Source: Actinomycetes bacterium (GTDB lineage: Bacteria > Actinomycetota > Actinomycetes > Mycobacteriales > Pseudonocardiaceae). Taken from it: a DNA stretch of 37,224 nucleotides. Numbering within the stretch: the stretch's first letter is position 1; each line of letters starts with the position of its first letter. The stretch spans positions 1-37,224 of the forward strand of contig JAJYTH010000026.1 in assembly GCA_021793175.1 (NCBI GenBank), given 5' to 3'. The notes beneath the pieces were generated by a model, which was given only the letters and a program-made list of their open reading frames with translations, had not been told where the DNA came from and did no database searches. The translations under genes and the position numbers were made by a program. Below are positions 15,411-23,130 of this stretch, piece after piece.

Positions 15411-16232
15411 GTGGCTGAGATCGTTTCCTTGGCCGAAGCCGTGGCCGCGCTCGTGCACGACGGCGACACGGTGACGCTCGAAGGGTTCACCCACCTGATT
15501 CCGCACGCCGCGGGGCACGAGATCATCCGACAGGGGCGTAAGGACCTCACCCTCACGCGAATGACCCCGGACATCGTGTACGACCAGCTCATCGGGGCCG
15601 GGTGCGCTCGCAAGCTGATCTTCTCCTGGGGCGGGAACCCCGGTGTCGGCTCGCTGCACCGGTTCCGGGACGCGGTGCAGAACGCCTGGCCGGTACCGCT
15701 GGAGATCGAGGAACACAGCCACGCGGGCATGGCCAACCGTTACGTGGCCGGCGCGTCCGGGTTGCCTTTCGCGGTGCTGCGTGGCTATGCGGGCACCGAC
15801 CTGCCCCGCCACACCGGAACGATCGCCGAGATCACCTGCCCGTTCACGGGTGAGCGACTCGCTGCCGTTCCCGCGCTGAACCCCGACGTGTCGATCATCC
15901 ATGCGCAGCGCGCGGACCGCCGGGGCAACGTCCAGATGTGGGGGCTGGTCGGAGTGCAGAAGGAAGCCGTGCTCGCGGCCCGGCGCAGTCTGGTCACCGT
16001 CGAGGAGGTCGTCGACGAACTCGAGCCCGTGCCGGATCAGGTCGTTCTGCCCAGCTGGGCGGTCACCTACGTGGCCGAGGTGCCCCGTGGGGCACATCCG
16101 TCGTACGCGCAGGGCTACTACGAACGCGACAACGACTACTACCGGAGCTGGGACGCGATCAGCAGGGACAGGGACGCTTTCCAGGCATGGGTGTGCGAGA
16201 CGGTGTCCGGTGCGGAGGTGGCCACGAAATGA
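15411..16232 (+). CDS. pcaI: 3-oxoadipate CoA-transferase subunit A (PcaI)
   Basis: Alpha subunit of succinyl-CoA:3-oxoadipate CoA-transferase, the step that activates 3-oxoadipate. 273 aa, longer than the ~231-aa Pseudomonas form and typical of the CatI-like actinobacterial type. Family features: TVTLEGFTHLIPHAAGHE, SWGGNPGVGSLHRF and HAQRADRRGNVQMWG. The GTG at 15411 (MAEIVSLAEAVAAL) is chosen because AAGG precedes it and homologues start here; the frame runs open through the promoter region, but the extension is not credible. The stop overlaps the pcaJ ATG (ATGA). Confidence 0.93.
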   Translation: MAEIVSLAEAVAALVHDGDTVTLEGFTHLIPHAAGHEIIRQGRKDLTLTRMTPDIVYDQLIGAGCARKLIFSWGGNPGVGSLHRFRDAVQNAWPVPLEIEEHSHAGMANRYVAGASGLPFAVLRGYAGTDLPRHTGTIAEITCPFTGERLAAVPALNPDVSIIHAQRADRRGNVQMWGLVGVQKEAVLAARRSLVTVEEVVDELEPVPDQVVLPSWAVTYVAEVPRGAHPSYAQGYYERDNDYYRSWDAISRDRDAFQAWVCETVSGAEVATK

Positions 16233-17008
16233 GCGCGACCACCACACAGACGTCGACGACGGAGTACACGTCCGACGAGATGATGTCGATCGCCGCGGCG
16301 AGGGCACTCACCGGTGACACCCGGTGTTTCGTCGGCATCGGACTGCCTTCCACGGCCGCCAACGTCGCGCGCCGTACGCATGCTCCCGACCTGGTGCTCA
16401 TCTACGAGTCGGGCACGCTCGGCTCCAAGCCCGACCGGCTGCCCGCGTCGATCGGCGACGGCATCCTCGCCGAGACCGCCGACGCGGTGATCAGCGTGCC
16501 GGAGGTGTTCAACTACTGGCTCCAACCGGGTCGTATCGACGTCGGTTTTCTCGGCGCCGCCCAGATCGACCGCTTCGGCAACATCAACACCACCGTCATC
16601 GGGGACGACTACGCCAACCCGAAGGTCCGCCTGCCGGGCGCGGGCGGCGCACCCGAGATCGCCGGTTCGTGCGGCGAGGTGTTCGTGGTGGTTCGGCAGA
16701 GCAAACGCAGTTTCGTGGAGCAGGTCGACTTCGTGACCTCTGTCGGCCACGGGCAGGGCAAGGGCGACAGGGAGCGTCTCGGTCTCCGCGGCGCTGGGCC
16801 GACGTTGGTGATCACCGACCTTGGCATCCTGCGCCCCGACCCCGACACCCATGAGCTGGTGTTGAGTCAGGTGCATCCCGGGGTGGACGTGGACCAGGTG
16901 CGGGCCGCGACGGGATGGGAGTTGCGCGTCTCGTCCGAGCTGTCGACGACGGAACCGCCGACGGAGAAGGAACTGGCCGTCCTGCGTGCTTTGAAGGAGG
17001 CATCGTGA
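16229..17008 (+). CDS. pcaJ: 3-oxoadipate CoA-transferase subunit B (PcaJ)
   Basis: Beta subunit of the 3-oxoadipate CoA-transferase, 259 aa. The catalytic glutamate is in YESGTLGSKP (the E-S/N-G motif of the family); FVGIGLPSTAANVA, GFLGAAQIDRFGNINTT and KRSFVEQVDFVTSVGH are standard. A ~15-residue Thr/Ser-rich N-terminal extension precedes the domain. ATGA overlap with pcaI and a GTGA overlap with pcaF at the other end indicate translational coupling throughout. Confidence 0.94.
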   Translation: MSATTTQTSTTEYTSDEMMSIAAARALTGDTRCFVGIGLPSTAANVARRTHAPDLVLIYESGTLGSKPDRLPASIGDGILAETADAVISVPEVFNYWLQPGRIDVGFLGAAQIDRFGNINTTVIGDDYANPKVRLPGAGGAPEIAGSCGEVFVVVRQSKRSFVEQVDFVTSVGHGQGKGDRERLGLRGAGPTLVITDLGILRPDPDTHELVLSQVHPGVDVDQVRAATGWELRVSSELSTTEPPTEKELAVLRALKEAS

Positions 17009-18180
17009 GTGATGTGTTCGTGCTCGACGCGGTGCGAACCCCGTTCGGGCGTTACGGGGGTGCGCTGTCGAGCGTGCGGCCCGATGACCTCGCCGCGCAC
17101 GTGTTGCGGGCTCTGGGCGAGCGCAACGAGCTCGACCCGGCAGCGGTCGACGAGGTAGTGCTCGGCAACGCGAACGGGGCGGGTGAGGACAACCGCAACG
17201 TCGCCCGCATGGCCACGTTGCTTGCCGGCTGGTCGACGAGCGTGCCCGGTAGCACGGTCAACCGGTTGTGCGGGTCCGGGTTGGACGCCGCGATCCAGGC
17301 GAGCAGGCAGATCGCGCTCGGTGAGGCGTCGTTGGCGGTCGCGGGTGGTGTGGAGTCGATGAGCCGCGCCCCGTGGGTGCTGCCCAAGCCGGAGAAGGCG
17401 TTCCCGAACGGCAACGAGACGTTGTACTCCACGGCACTGGGGTGGCGCATGGTCAACCCGAGGATGCCGAAGGAGTGGACGGTGTCGCTGGGGGAGAGCA
17501 CGGAGCTGCTGGCCGAGCGGTACGGCATCGGTCGCGAGGCCCAGGACGAGTTCGCGCTCCGCAGCCACCGGGCCGCCGCGCGAGCCTGGGACGAGGGTTT
17601 CTACGACGACCACGTGATTCCGGTGGAGGGCACGGAACTCCGTCGGGACGAGGGCATCCGCCCGGACACCTCCGCCGAGAAACTCGGCAAGCTCAAACCG
17701 GTTTTCCGCGCCGGCGGCACGGTGACGGCGGGTAACGCCTCTCCGCTCAACGACGGGGCGTCCGCGGTGCTGCTCGGGGACCAGGCGGGGGCGGACCGGC
17801 TCGGCGTGACCCCGCTGGCCCGAATCGCGGGTCGGGGAGCCGCCGGCGTGGACCCGGATGTGTTCGGCATCGGTCCGGTGAAGGCCGCCGAGATCGCGTT
17901 GGAACGCGCGGGCATCGGCTGGAAAGACTTGGCGGCGGTGGAGTTGAACGAGGCGTTCGCTGCGCAGTCGTTGGCTTGTCTCGCCGACTGGCCGGAGCTC
18001 GACCCCGAGATCGTCAATGTCCACGGCGGGGCCATCGCCATCGGGCATCCGCTCGGTGCGTCGGGTGGCCGTGTCCTCGGCACGCTCGCGCACGCGTTGC
18101 GCAAGCGCGGCGGCGGCTGGGGTCTGGCGGCCATCTGCATCGGGGTGGGCCAGGGGCTCGCTGTGGTGCTTGAGGTGTGA
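17005..18180 (+). CDS. pcaF: 3-oxoadipyl-CoA thiolase (PcaF)
   Basis: Cleaves 3-oxoadipyl-CoA to succinyl-CoA and acetyl-CoA, the last step of the pathway. 391 aa thiolase: nucleophilic cysteine in VNRLCGSGLDA (residue ~90), NEAFAAQ, GGAIAIGHPLGASGGR with the active-site His, and the C-terminal CIGVGQG cysteine. GTG start with GGAGG five bases upstream, overlapping the pcaJ stop. Placing a thiolase between pcaIJ and pcaHG points to the beta-ketoadipate rather than a generic thiolase role. A 135-base gap with a repeat element follows. Confidence 0.93.
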   Translation: MSDVFVLDAVRTPFGRYGGALSSVRPDDLAAHVLRALGERNELDPAAVDEVVLGNANGAGEDNRNVARMATLLAGWSTSVPGSTVNRLCGSGLDAAIQASRQIALGEASLAVAGGVESMSRAPWVLPKPEKAFPNGNETLYSTALGWRMVNPRMPKEWTVSLGESTELLAERYGIGREAQDEFALRSHRAAARAWDEGFYDDHVIPVEGTELRRDEGIRPDTSAEKLGKLKPVFRAGGTVTAGNASPLNDGASAVLLGDQAGADRLGVTPLARIAGRGAAGVDPDVFGIGPVKAAEIALERAGIGWKDLAAVELNEAFAAQSLACLADWPELDPEIVNVHGGAIAIGHPLGASGGRVLGTLAHALRKRGGGWGLAAICIGVGQGLAVVLEV

Positions 18181-18200
18181 TGATTCGGAAGTAGCAAGGA

Positions 18201-18238
18201 GGACTCCGTGAGTGAGGATGGTTGCGCTCATGGAGTCC
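18201..18238 (+). promoter_or_regulatory. 12-bp hairpin between pcaF and pcaH
   Basis: GGACTCCGTGAG (18201-18212) pairs with CTCATGGAGTCC (18227-18238) over 12 base pairs, one being G-U, around a 14-base loop. The left arm contains part of a GGAGG site and the GTG start of the small frame at 18208. The equivalent place before pcaG keeps a weaker version (GGAC...GTCC, ATGAGC...GCTCGT). There is no T-tract. It could control translation, processing or stability of the pcaHG mRNA. Confidence 0.55.
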
Positions 18239-18282
18239 GACCGGGTTGGGCCCCCGTTGTGGCAGGTTTGTGGCCGCAGTAG
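18208..18282 (+). CDS. Possible 24-aa upstream peptide before pcaH
   Basis: GTG at 18208 with AAGGAGG five bases upstream, an excellent site, opens a 24-codon frame beginning MSEDGCAHGVRPG and ending WPQ-TAG, 33 bases before pcaH. The copy before pcaG also begins MSED and keeps A-x-GVR-x-G-x-AP. A single-base indel breaks the frame later, so only the first ~16 codons are conserved. It may be translated as a leader or be a by-product of the repeat. Confidence 0.35.
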   Translation: MSEDGCAHGVRPGWAPVVAGLWPQ

Positions 18283-18311
18283 GGGGAGGGTGTCCCGCAG
18301 AACACAGGAGG
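18208..18311 (+). repeat. ~104-bp duplicated element, copy 1 (before pcaH)
   Basis: This stretch is about 80% identical (19 mismatches, one single-base gap by hand alignment) to 19059-19161 before pcaG. The best-kept blocks are TGGAGTCCGA, GGTAGGGG-like, AGGGTGTCCC and CAGGAGG, the last serving as the ribosome site of pcaH. Confidence 0.85.
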
Positions 18312-18315
18312 CGGT

Positions 18316-19062
18316 ATGAGTACGTCAACGGAGTCGGGGTTGGTCCTGCCGACTTATCGACGGGATCCCGAGGGAACGCATCCGCCGTTGGATTCGCCGG
18401 AGTACCGTTCGACTCGGTTGCGGCACCCGAAGCAGCCGCTGGTGCTGTTGCCGCACAAGCTGACGGAGGTCACGGGCCCGTTGTTGGGTTACGGCCGGGT
18501 CGGTGAGTCGGACAACGACCTCACGCGCCAGCACCCGCAGGAACCCCAGGGTCAGCGCATCCTGGTGCACGGCAGGTTGCTCGACGGCGACGGCAAACCG
18601 ATTCCGAACTCGCTCATCGAGATCTGGCAGGCGAACGCGGGTGGCCGGTACCGGCACGTGTGGGACAACTGGCCGAGCCCGGTCGACCCGAACTTCGACG
18701 GCGTGGGTCGCACGATCACCGACGACGAGGGCCGGTACGAGTTCGTGACCATCAAGCCGGGGGCGTATCCGTGGAGGAACCACGACAACGCCTGGCGGCC
18801 CGCGCATATCCACTTCTCCGTTTTCGGCACGGCTTTCACGCAACGGCTCGTCACGCAGATGTATTTCCCCGACGACCCGTTGTTCTTCCAGGACCCGATT
18901 TTCAACTCGATCCCGGACGAGAAGGCGCGGCAACGGTTGATCTCGTCGTTCGACATGAGCCGGACGGTGCCGGAGTGGGCGTTGGCGTTCCGTTTCGACA
19001 TCGTGGTGCGAGGTCGGGAAGCGACGCCGTTCGAGAGCCCGGAAGACGAAGAGGACGAATGA
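18316..19062 (+). CDS. pcaH: Protocatechuate 3,4-dioxygenase beta subunit (PcaH)
   Basis: Iron-binding subunit of the intradiol dioxygenase that opens protocatechuate to 3-carboxy-cis,cis-muconate. 248 aa. The four Fe(III) ligands are Y112 (GRYRHVW), Y151 (GAYPWRN), H164 and H166 (RPAHIHFS); their spacing (39, 13, 2) equals that of the Pseudomonas enzyme Tyr408, Tyr447, His460, His462. ATG preceded by CAGGAGG. The C-terminus ends in an acidic tail (ESPEDEEDE). It is followed by a 104-base gap that is a copy of the gap before it. Confidence 0.96.
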   Translation: MSTSTESGLVLPTYRRDPEGTHPPLDSPEYRSTRLRHPKQPLVLLPHKLTEVTGPLLGYGRVGESDNDLTRQHPQEPQGQRILVHGRLLDGDGKPIPNSLIEIWQANAGGRYRHVWDNWPSPVDPNFDGVGRTITDDEGRYEFVTIKPGAYPWRNHDNAWRPAHIHFSVFGTAFTQRLVTQMYFPDDPLFFQDPIFNSIPDEKARQRLISSFDMSRTVPEWALAFRFDIVVRGREATPFESPEDEEDE

Positions 19063-19161
19063 GCGAGGATTTCTTTGCTCGTGGAGTCCGATCGGGTCGA
19101 GCCCCGCTGTGGCAGGGTTGCGGCCGCGGTAGGGGAAGGGTGTCCCACAGAGCGCAGGAGG
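19059..19161 (+). repeat. ~103-bp duplicated element, copy 2 (between pcaH and pcaG)
   Basis: Second copy of the element at 18208-18311. It begins exactly at the ATGA junction of the pcaH stop and ends with the CAGGAGG ribosome site of pcaG, so the whole intergenic space is one repeat unit. Confidence 0.85.
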
Positions 19162-19169
19162 ACGAATGA
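19059..19169 (+). CDS. Possible 36-aa peptide between pcaH and pcaG
   Basis: An ATG overlapping the pcaH stop (ATGA) opens a frame beginning MSEDFFARGVRSGRAPLWQG, rich in Arg and Gly and ending QEDE-TGA, whose TGA overlaps the pcaG ATG (ATGA again). Coupling at both ends makes ribosome passage likely, whether or not the product is stable. The corresponding frame in copy 1 stops earlier, so selection on the protein is doubtful. Confidence 0.3.
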   Translation: MSEDFFARGVRSGRAPLWQGCGRGRGRVSHRAQEDE

Positions 19170-19720
19170 GCCAGGGTGGATCGAGGCTTTCCTCGACTCC
19201 CTCACAGACCGTGGGTCCGTATCTGTCGATCGGTCTGCCGTGGGAGGACGGTCCCACGGTGGTGGAGGAGGGCACCGAGGGCGCGGTGTGGATCCGGGGT
19301 GTCGTCACCGACGGTGAGGGCGCGCCGGTGCCCGACGCGTTGATCGAGACGTGGCAGGCCGATCCGAACGGACGGTTCGACCACCCCGACGACCCGAGGG
19401 GCGCCGTTCCGGGCTTCCGGGGTTTCGGGCGTTGCCCGACGAACGACGACGGCGAGTTCGGGATTCTCACTCTGTTGCCGGGAGCGGTGCCGGGGCAGGC
19501 GCCGCACATCGACGTGTCGGTGTTCGCCCGTGGTCTGTTGCATCGGTTGGTGACGCGGATCTACTTTCCCGACTTCGCCGAGGCCAATGTGCTCGACCCG
19601 GTGCTGAACTCGGTACCCGTGGAGAGGCGGTACACGTTGGTGGCGCGGAGAACGGAGGACGGGTACCGCTTCGACGTGCGGCTTCAGGGCGAGGGCGAGA
19701 CAGTGTTCTTCGATGTCTGA
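19166..19720 (+). CDS. pcaG: Protocatechuate 3,4-dioxygenase alpha subunit (PcaG)
   Basis: 184 aa partner of PcaH; lacks the complete iron site, as alpha subunits do. Family features are TPSQTVGPYLSIGLPW at the start, VTDGEGAPVPDALIETWQADPNG split over the intradiol core, and APHIDVSVFARGLLHRLVTRIYFPD. ATG preceded by CAGGAGG. The end overlaps pcaB by 8 bases. Confidence 0.95.
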   Translation: MSQGGSRLSSTPSQTVGPYLSIGLPWEDGPTVVEEGTEGAVWIRGVVTDGEGAPVPDALIETWQADPNGRFDHPDDPRGAVPGFRGFGRCPTNDDGEFGILTLLPGAVPGQAPHIDVSVFARGLLHRLVTRIYFPDFAEANVLDPVLNSVPVERRYTLVARRTEDGYRFDVRLQGEGETVFFDV

Positions 19721-21104
19721 CCGTGGCTCGACGCTCGGGCACTCGTCGGCGTTGTTCGATCCGCTCGTGGCCGCGGGGCCGGTGGCGGAGCGGGTGGGCG
19801 ACGGCGCGTGGTTCCGGGCGATGCTGGATTTCGAATCCGCTCTGGCCGCCGCGCAGGCCGATGCCGGGCTGATCGATCGCAGGCACGCCGAGCGGATCGC
19901 GGCGGTCTGTGGGGAAGCCGATCTCGGTGACTACGACGTGGTCGCTTTGGGCCGGGCGGCCATGGGAGCCGGCAACCCGGCCGCTCCGCTGGTACGTGCG
20001 CTCACCGAGCGCGTCGAGGAGGTCGACGGCGGCGCCGCACGGTACGTGCACTGGGGGGCGACTAGCCAGGACGTCGTCGATACGGCGGCCATGTTGGTGG
20101 CCGCGCGTGCCCGGGTACCGCTGCTGTCCGATGTGGCGGCGTGCGCCGAGAAGCTGGCGGAGCTGGCGGCCGAGCACGCCTCCATTGTCCAGGTGGCACG
20201 GACGTTGTCGCAGCACGCATTGCCGACGACGTTCGGGCTGGTGGCGGCGGGGTGGTTGTCCTCGCTCGGCGCGGCGGCCGACCGGTTGCGGGCGGTGCGT
20301 CTGCCGGTGCAGCTCGGGGGAGCGGTGGGGACACTCGCCTCTCTCGGTGAGAGCGGCACCGAGGTGTCGGCGGCGCTGGCCACGCGTCTCGGCTTGGAGG
20401 AGCCCACGTTGCCGTGGCACACCGACCGCACGCCGGTGGCGGAGCTCGCGGGCGCGCTCGGCGGGCTCGCCGGCGCGGTGTCGGGTGTGGCGCGTTCGAT
20501 CGTCACACTCGCCCAGACCGATATCGGTGAGGTCGCCGAGTCGGGACCGCCCGGCAGCGGTGGTTCGTCCACGATGCCGCACAAACGCAATCCGGTGGCG
20601 GCCGTGTCGGCTTTGGCGTGCGCGAAGCAGGCACCCGGCCTGGTGGCCGATCTCCTCGCCGCCATGGAGCACGAGAACCAGCGTGCCTCCGGGGCATGGC
20701 ACGCCGAGTGGTGGCCGTTGATCCAGTTGTGGCGGGTCTGCGGCTCGGCCGTGCACTGGTTGCGGACGAGCTTGGAACGGCTGCGAGTCGACGCCGGGCG
20801 AATGCGCGAGAACCTTGACCGTAGTGGCGGGGTGTTGTTGGCGGAGCGGATCACCACCGAACTCGCCCCCGTGGTGGGGCGGCTGGCCGCCCATGACGCG
20901 GTCACGGAGTGCTGTCGCCGGGCGCTGGACGAGGGCGCTTCTCTGGCGAAGGTGCTCGCCGACGATCCGCTGGTCGGAGCGCACCTGTCGCGGGAACGCA
21001 TCGACCAGCTGCTCGACCCGGCCGGCTATCTGGGCGCCGCGCCTGTGTTCGTGGAACGAGCACTCGAGGAATACCGGGGACGGCAGGAGGAACCGTGCGG
21101 GTGA
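19713..21104 (+). CDS. pcaB: 3-carboxy-cis,cis-muconate cycloisomerase (PcaB)
   Basis: Converts carboxymuconate to 4-carboxymuconolactone. 463 aa member of the fumarase/aspartase superfamily: GATSQDVVDTA near residue 112 (proton-relay region) and the signature GSGGSSTMPHKRNPVA near residue 285. The C-terminal helical domain is complete. Start overlaps the pcaG stop by 8 bases; the stop overlaps pcaD by 10 bases. Confidence 0.95.
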   Translation: MSDRGSTLGHSSALFDPLVAAGPVAERVGDGAWFRAMLDFESALAAAQADAGLIDRRHAERIAAVCGEADLGDYDVVALGRAAMGAGNPAAPLVRALTERVEEVDGGAARYVHWGATSQDVVDTAAMLVAARARVPLLSDVAACAEKLAELAAEHASIVQVARTLSQHALPTTFGLVAAGWLSSLGAAADRLRAVRLPVQLGGAVGTLASLGESGTEVSAALATRLGLEEPTLPWHTDRTPVAELAGALGGLAGAVSGVARSIVTLAQTDIGEVAESGPPGSGGSSTMPHKRNPVAAVSALACAKQAPGLVADLLAAMEHENQRASGAWHAEWWPLIQLWRVCGSAVHWLRTSLERLRVDAGRMRENLDRSGGVLLAERITTELAPVVGRLAAHDAVTECCRRALDEGASLAKVLADDPLVGAHLSRERIDQLLDPAGYLGAAPVFVERALEEYRGRQEEPCG

Positions 21105-21880
21105 ATCACGTGGTCGACGGTCCCGAGGACGGCGAGGTCGTCGTGTTGTCGGGATCGCTCGGCAGCACCCTCGATATGTGGAACCCGCAGGTGGGGCCGT
21201 TGACCTCGGCGGGTTTCCGGGTCGTGCGCTACGACCACCGAGGCCACGGCGGGACTCCGGTGCCGGACGCGCCGTGCGTTCTCGACGATCTCGGGGGTGA
21301 CGTCGTCGAGCTGCTGGACGAGCTCGGCGTCGACCGCGCCCACGTGGTCGGGCTGTCGCTTGGAGGGATGACCGGTCTGTGGTTGGCCGCCCACCGTCCC
21401 GAGCGGGTGCGCCGACTGGTGGCGTGCTGCACGTCGGCGAAGCTCGGCACGCCCGATATGTGGGAGCAGCGGGCGCGCACCGCCATGACCCGGGGCATGA
21501 CCGAGATCGCGGACGGCAGCGTCGAACGCTGGTTCACCGCCGCGTGGAGGGCGGCGAACCCGCGGCTGGTGCGCGAGTATCACCACATGACCGCCTCGGT
21601 CCCGGCGCGGGGGTATGCGGCGTGCTGTGCGGTGATCGGTTCGATGGACCTGCGAGGAACGCTGTCCACGATCGACACGCCGACGTTGGTGATCGCGGGT
21701 GCCGACGATCCGGCCACTCCGCCCGACGAACACGGGCGACCTCTCGTCGAGGGGATTCCCGGTGCCCGATTCGAGGTGGTCCCTGACGCCGCCCACCTCG
21801 GCAACGTCGAGCAGCCGGAGCGATTCACCGAACTCATCATCGAACACCTGAAGGCGGACGGAGGCGAGGCGCGTGGCTGA
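21095..21880 (+). CDS. pcaD: 3-oxoadipate enol-lactonase (PcaD)
   Basis: 261 aa alpha/beta hydrolase that hydrolyses 3-oxoadipate enol-lactone to 3-oxoadipate. The nucleophile is S88 in GLSLGG, the acid is D204 or D205 in AGADDPATPP, and the base is H234 in DAAHLGNVEQP. The GTG at 21095 has AGGAGG at good spacing; the upstream frame lies in pcaB. In many actinobacteria this domain is fused to PcaC (PcaL); here they are separate genes overlapping by 8 bases. Confidence 0.93.
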   Translation: MRVNHVVDGPEDGEVVVLSGSLGSTLDMWNPQVGPLTSAGFRVVRYDHRGHGGTPVPDAPCVLDDLGGDVVELLDELGVDRAHVVGLSLGGMTGLWLAAHRPERVRRLVACCTSAKLGTPDMWEQRARTAMTRGMTEIADGSVERWFTAAWRAANPRLVREYHHMTASVPARGYAACCAVIGSMDLRGTLSTIDTPTLVIAGADDPATPPDEHGRPLVEGIPGARFEVVPDAAHLGNVEQPERFTELIIEHLKADGGEARG

Positions 21881-22304
21881 GAGCTCCCAGGACCACCAGC
21901 ACACCCGGAAGGCCCAGGGCAGCCGACTCGACGACACCTACGAGGCGGGCATGCGGGTCCGTCGGCAGGTGCTCGGCGATGAGCACGTGGACCGGGCTAT
22001 CGCCTCGACCACCGAGTTCACCCAGCCGTTCCAGGACTACATCACCCGGGCCGCGTGGGGTTCGGTGTGGACCCGAGACGGGCTGGACCGCAAGACCCGC
22101 AGTTGCCTGACCCTCGCGGTGCTGACCGCGCAACGCAGTTGGAACGAACTCGCGATGCATGTCCGCGCCGCCATCGGCAACGGCCTCACCCCGGCCGAGA
22201 TCGCCGAGGTACTTCTGCACACGGGCGTGTACGCGGGGGTGCCCGCGGCCAACGAGGCGTTCGCCATCGCCCAGCGGACACTGTCCGAGATGGGGGAACT
22301 CTGA
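21873..22304 (+). CDS. pcaC: 4-carboxymuconolactone decarboxylase (PcaC)
   Basis: 143 aa carboxymuconolactone decarboxylase, giving 3-oxoadipate enol-lactone. Characteristic segments: GMRVRRQVLGDEHVDRA, TEFTQPFQDYITRAAWG, DRKTRSCLTLAVLTA and GVYAGVPAANEAFAIA. No redox CXXC pair is present, in line with the decarboxylase rather than the AhpD branch. GTG start inside the end of pcaD. With pcaH, G, B and D this completes protocatechuate-to-3-oxoadipate. Confidence 0.95.
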   Translation: MAESSQDHQHTRKAQGSRLDDTYEAGMRVRRQVLGDEHVDRAIASTTEFTQPFQDYITRAAWGSVWTRDGLDRKTRSCLTLAVLTAQRSWNELAMHVRAAIGNGLTPAEIAEVLLHTGVYAGVPAANEAFAIAQRTLSEMGEL

Positions 22305-22335
22305 CGGGGACGGCGAACGGATAGGTTGAACGGTC

Positions 22336-23130
22336 ATGGAAGCAGGCAGCGGGCGGGCCGCGCATCACGTGCAGTCCCTCGAACGCGGGCTGGCGGTGAT
22401 CAAGGCGTTCGGCGCGGGCGCACCACAGCTCACCCTCAGCGACGTCGCGAAAGCGACGGGGTTGACGCGGGCCGCGGCGCGCCGGTTCCTGCTGACCCTG
22501 GCCGACCTCGGCTACGTCCGGTTCGACGGCAAATACTTCAGCCTCACCGCCAAGGTCCTCGAACTGGGGTACGCGTATCTGTCGAGCCTGTCGCTGCCCG
22601 AGGTGGTGCAGCCGCATTTGGAGCGGCTGTCGGCGGAGGTGCACGAGTCCTGTTCGGTCTCGGTGCTCGACGGCACCGACATCGTCTACGTCGCCAGGGT
22701 GGCGGTGTCGCGCATCATGACCGTGAGCATCAACGTGGGCACCCGCTTCCCCGCCCACGCCACCTCGATGGGCCGCGTGTTGCTCGCAGGCCTGGACGAG
22801 GACGCGCTCGCCGACCAGCTGCGTGACGTGACGTTCGACCCGCTCACCGATCACACGATCACCTCGGCCGAAAAGCTGCGGGCCGAACTCGAGGCCGTGC
22901 GAGCACAGGGGTGGGCGTTGGTCGACCAGGAGTTGGAGGAGGGACTGCGGTCGGTGGCCGCTCCCATCCGCGACAGATCCGGCAAGGTGGTGGCCGCTGT
23001 GAACATCTCTACACACGCCAGCCGTACGACACCCGAGTCGGTGCGTACCGATCTGGTGCCGCCGTTGTTGGCGACAGCCGCTCGCATCGAGGCCGATCTG
23101 GCCGTAGCACCCGCGGCACGGGTGTCATGA
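22336..23130 (+). CDS. pcaR: IclR-family regulator of the pca operon (PcaR)
   Basis: 264 aa. N-terminal winged helix (about 10-75; LSDVAKATGLTRAAARRFLLTL is the helix-turn-helix, cited here as two halves LSDVAKATGLTR and AAARRFLLTL), then the IclR effector domain (ESCSVSVLDGTDIVYVARV; GTRFPAHATSMGRVLLAG; STHASRTT). IclR regulators of this kind respond to beta-ketoadipate or protocatechuate. It closes the pca gene run 31 bases after pcaC, and two dyads before pcaI fit its expected operator. Its stop overlaps the mocA start (ATGA). Confidence 0.92.
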   Translation: MEAGSGRAAHHVQSLERGLAVIKAFGAGAPQLTLSDVAKATGLTRAAARRFLLTLADLGYVRFDGKYFSLTAKVLELGYAYLSSLSLPEVVQPHLERLSAEVHESCSVSVLDGTDIVYVARVAVSRIMTVSINVGTRFPAHATSMGRVLLAGLDEDALADQLRDVTFDPLTDHTITSAEKLRAELEAVRAQGWALVDQELEEGLRSVAAPIRDRSGKVVAAVNISTHASRTTPESVRTDLVPPLLATAARIEADLAVAPAARVS

